Shown: positions 6,605 through 8,705 of the stretch, piece by piece
Position numbering within the stretch: the first letter of the stretch is position 1
Layout: the number at the start of each line of letters is the position of its first letter
Notes under the pieces: model-generated
Seen by the model: only the letters and a program-made list of their open reading frames with translations
The model's database searches: none
What the model was told of the DNA's origin: nothing
Assembly (NCBI GenBank): GCA_040752635.1
Contig: JBFMGS010000073.1
Location: 1-8,705, forward strand
Reading direction: 5' to 3'
Origin: JBFMGS01 sp040752635
GTDB lineage: Bacteria > Bacillota > SHA-98 > UBA4971
Length of the DNA: 8,705 bases
Position numbers and translations under genes: made by a program

Positions 6605-7831
6605 ATGGCCAAGTCGTTGCGTTTGCTCGCCGTGTTGGGTGCTGTGCTTTTCACCGTCGGAGCCTTTTCGGTGGGTGCCTTCGGGGCCCAGAAGAGACTG
6701 GTCTTGTGGGCGGATCCGCTGGAAGCGCACATCATTGCCGACATATGCAAAGGGTTTGCCACAAAAACCGGGATAGACGTGGAAGTAATCGGGATCAGCC
6801 GTCTTGCGCAGAAGGGGAAAATCACTCTTGACGGGCCTGCAGGCAAGGGTCCTGATGTCTTCACGACCCCCCATGACCAGCTCGGTCCCATGGCAATTGC
6901 AGGCCTGGTAGAGCCTATCACCGCAACGGAAGAGGTCAAGAAATCGTTCGTACCAGTTACCATCGACGCAGTCTCCTATAAAGGAAAGATGTATGGCCTG
7001 CCATATGCGTTCGAAACCGTGGCGCTCTTCTATAACAAGGACTTCTACCCCACAGTCCCCGAGTCGATTGAGGAGTTTCTCAAACTCGTCCGGGAAAAGA
7101 CGAAGGGCGGCAAGTATGGGTTCCTGTTTGACCTAACGAATGTCTATTTCGACTGGGCCTTCTTCTCCGGCCACGGTGCTTATGTGTTCAAATCAGGCCC
7201 AGACGGTCTTGACGTGAATGACATCGGGCTCGGCACAGAAGGAGCGGCGGCAGCGCTCAATTTCCTGAAGGAACTGCGGACGAGCGGCCTCATCCCGGAG
7301 GGGACTGACTATAGCGTGGCCAACAGCCTCTTCATAGAGGGTAAGGCTGGAGCTGTTGTCAACGGGCTCTGGGCTCTGGATGAGTATAGGAAGCAGAAGG
7401 TCAACTATGGCATGGCTCTCATACCCAAAATGCCCGGTGGGCGGATATCGAGGCCTTTCGTCACCGTTCAGGCTTACTGGGTTAGCGCGTTTTCGAAGAA
7501 CAAGAAGGAGGCGCAGGAGCTTATCCGCTATTTAACGACAAAAGAAAGCCTCCTTGCGCTTTTCAAGGGAAGAGAGGCCATGGTTCCGCCAAGGACTGAC
7601 GTTCTTGGTCTGCCGGAGGTGAAGGCTAACAACGACGCGCAGGTCATGGCGGCCCAGGCGACTATAGGGATACCAATGCCGAACGTGCCAGAAATGGCCG
7701 CTGTATGGCAACCCTTCACCGATGCCGTCATAACCACTCTAAAGGGTCAGAGCGACGCAAGAGAAGCGCTGGAGATGGCTGTTGAGATGATCAAAGAGGG
7801 CATAGCAGAGATGCGAAAGAAAGCAAAATAG
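6605..7831 (+). CDS. malE: Maltodextrin-type ABC transporter substrate-binding protein (MalE-like)
   Basis: This is an exported 408-residue sugar-binding protein that captures maltodextrins or a related oligosaccharide and delivers it to the membrane permeases. Residues 1-28 are a signal peptide with AFGA as the likely cleavage site. There is no lipobox Cys, so it is not an obvious lipoprotein. MalE-like blocks are visible: LVLWADP (32-38), KGPDVFTTPHDQLGPMAIAG (81-100), GKMYGLPYAFETVALFYNKD (127-146), VQAYWVSAFSKNKKEAQELI (288-307) and MPNVPEMAAVWQPFTDAV (358-375). Length matches the family. A MalF-like permease starts 36 bases after the stop, as in mal operons. The GH57 enzyme upstream suggests alpha-glucan products as ligand. 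Specificity between maltodextrin, cyclodextrin and similar sugars cannot be read directly. Confidence 0.88.
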   Translation: MAKSLRLLAVLGAVLFTVGAFSVGAFGAQKRLVLWADPLEAHIIADICKGFATKTGIDVEVIGISRLAQKGKITLDGPAGKGPDVFTTPHDQLGPMAIAGLVEPITATEEVKKSFVPVTIDAVSYKGKMYGLPYAFETVALFYNKDFYPTVPESIEEFLKLVREKTKGGKYGFLFDLTNVYFDWAFFSGHGAYVFKSGPDGLDVNDIGLGTEGAAAALNFLKELRTSGLIPEGTDYSVANSLFIEGKAGAVVNGLWALDEYRKQKVNYGMALIPKMPGGRISRPFVTVQAYWVSAFSKNKKEAQELIRYLTTKESLLALFKGREAMVPPRTDVLGLPEVKANNDAQVMAAQATIGIPMPNVPEMAAVWQPFTDAVITTLKGQSDAREALEMAVEMIKEGIAEMRKKAK

Positions 7832-7849
7832 TGCGTGGCTAGCCGTCAC

Positions 7850-7858
7850 AAGGAGGGA
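7850..7858 (+). promoter_or_regulatory. Ribosome binding site for the MalF-like permease
   Basis: AAGGAGGGA lies 9 bases before ATG 7868. It sits in the 36-base gap after the MalE-like gene, which has no terminator, so the two genes are likely cotranscribed. Confidence 0.75.
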
Positions 7859-7867
7859 CCTGCTGCG

Positions 7868-8705
7868 ATGAGAGAGCCTTCTCGGGTGGGCCTGGGCATC
7901 GCACGTTCGAGGGAAAGCAGCCGCAGGCGCGCTTGGTTTGCATCTGCTCTGTCAATAGTGTACATGGGATTAGGGCAGCTTTACAATGGTGAGCTGGCGA
8001 AGGGTTTTCTATTTGCACTATACCATACCGTTATTCTAACATTCGCCGTTCCGCGGCTGCTAAGGGCCCTTGAGGGCCTTGTCACCCTTGGGACAATGGA
8101 AGGGAAGGACAATTCGGTTTTCCTCCTCGCCCAGGGGTTACTTGGTGTGATAGTCGGCGGATCCCTCCTTGTGTTTTACGTTCTTGGCGCGGTTGACGCT
8201 TTCGTCGTGGCGCGTAACAAGGCGGCGTATCAGGCAACGAGATCGTCTCGGGCGCCGGCAAGAACGTTCCGGGCAGCGGCCTCACCGTACATTTGCCTCC
8301 TGCCGGCTCTCATCCTCGTTGCTCTCACGGTTGTTTTCCCCCTCCTATTTGGAATGAGCCTCGCGTTCACCAGCTACGATCTGTATAATTCTCCCCCTGC
8401 GCGCCTATTCCAGTGGGTTGGCCTTCTGAATTTCAAGGAGATTTTCCAGATAAAGTCCTGGAGGGGGACATTTGCCAGCGTATTGAACTGGACTGTAGTT
8501 TGGGCCATCCTTTCGACTTTCACCTGCTTTGCCTTTGGGCTTCTCCTGGCAATTCTGCTGAACAACCCAAAACTGCGGTTTCGTGCTGTGATACGGACCA
8601 TATTGATACTTCCGTGGGCCATACCCGGCTTCATCTCGACACTCATGTGGGGCGGGCTGCTGAATACGTCCTTCGGGCCGGTAAACCTCTTCTTGCAGCG
8701 TCTAG
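7868..8705 (+). CDS. malF: Maltodextrin ABC transporter permease (MalF-like), 3' end missing
   Basis: The open frame from ATG 7868 has no stop before the window ends; 279 residues are visible. It encodes an inner-membrane permease that would pair with a MalG-type partner, presumably beyond the window. Residues about 138-279 closely resemble MalF: a membrane segment SPYICLLPALILVALTVVFP, then LNFKEIF, NWTVVWAILSTF, AFGLLLAILLNN, FRAVIRTILILPWAIPGFIS and LMWGGLLNTSFGPVN. The conserved EAA loop that contacts the ATPase would lie after the cut. Residues 23-115 form an N-terminal extension with about three hydrophobic segments, starting ALSIVYMGLGQLYNGELAKG, a GxGQxYNxxxxKG pattern also known from other MalF-type permeases and TM2-like proteins. 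The preceding MalE-like gene supports the assignment. Confidence 0.85.
   Translation, partial: MREPSRVGLGIARSRESSRRRAWFASALSIVYMGLGQLYNGELAKGFLFALYHTVILTFAVPRLLRALEGLVTLGTMEGKDNSVFLLAQGLLGVIVGGSLLVFYVLGAVDAFVVARNKAAYQATRSSRAPARTFRAAASPYICLLPALILVALTVVFPLLFGMSLAFTSYDLYNSPPARLFQWVGLLNFKEIFQIKSWRGTFASVLNWTVVWAILSTFTCFAFGLLLAILLNNPKLRFRAVIRTILILPWAIPGFISTLMWGGLLNTSFGPVNLFLQRL

Noticed and set aside
6580..6831. Small frame starting at ATG 6580 that overlaps the MalE-like start
   Set aside because: It is out of frame with a clear signal-peptide protein, and its translation has no family features.

Overview
The window is a compact bacterial stretch with every supportable gene on the + strand. It carries six genes: the 3' part of a thiolase, a large secreted glycoside hydrolase of family GH57, two adjacent methyltransferase-type proteins of the URO-D/MtaA superfamily, a maltodextrin-type solute-binding protein (MalE-like), and the 5' part of a MalF-like permease that runs off the right edge. 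No RNA genes, insertion sequences, CRISPR arrays or phage genes were seen.

The organism looks like a fermentative, starch- or glycan-using bacterium. The DNA is fairly GC-rich, genes are closely spaced, purine-rich Shine-Dalgarno sites are strong, and GTG and TTG starts are probably used. The gene content resembles anaerobic, often thermophilic lineages around Bacillota or Thermotogota, but the sequence alone does not settle the phylum. Neither exported protein has a lipobox cysteine: the binding protein has an ordinary signal peptide. That is more usual in cells with an outer membrane than in classical Gram-positives.

Layout: 1-1200 thiolase (5' end missing). 1201-1402 is a non-coding leader with an unused-looking strong Shine-Dalgarno and a perfect 7-bp inverted repeat. 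1403-4129 is the secreted CBM48-GH57 enzyme. 4130-4254 is a spacer. 4255-5289 and 5362-6435 are two MtaA/URO-D-like proteins, each with the His-x-Cys...Cys zinc-binding pattern. 6436-6604 is a spacer with a small hairpin. 6605-7831 is the MalE-like protein. 7868 to the right edge is the MalF-like permease.

How it fits together: the GH57 enzyme would act on alpha-glucans outside the cytoplasm, and the MalE/MalF system would import the resulting maltodextrins. The two zinc methyltransferase-like proteins between them are the puzzling part. They are not heme-pathway uroporphyrinogen decarboxylases, and no corrinoid protein is visible here. One speculative reading is a link between glycan uptake and methyl-group metabolism, for example methylated glycans. 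The GH57 enzyme also has an altered first conserved region, and the thiolase has a divergent loop domain.
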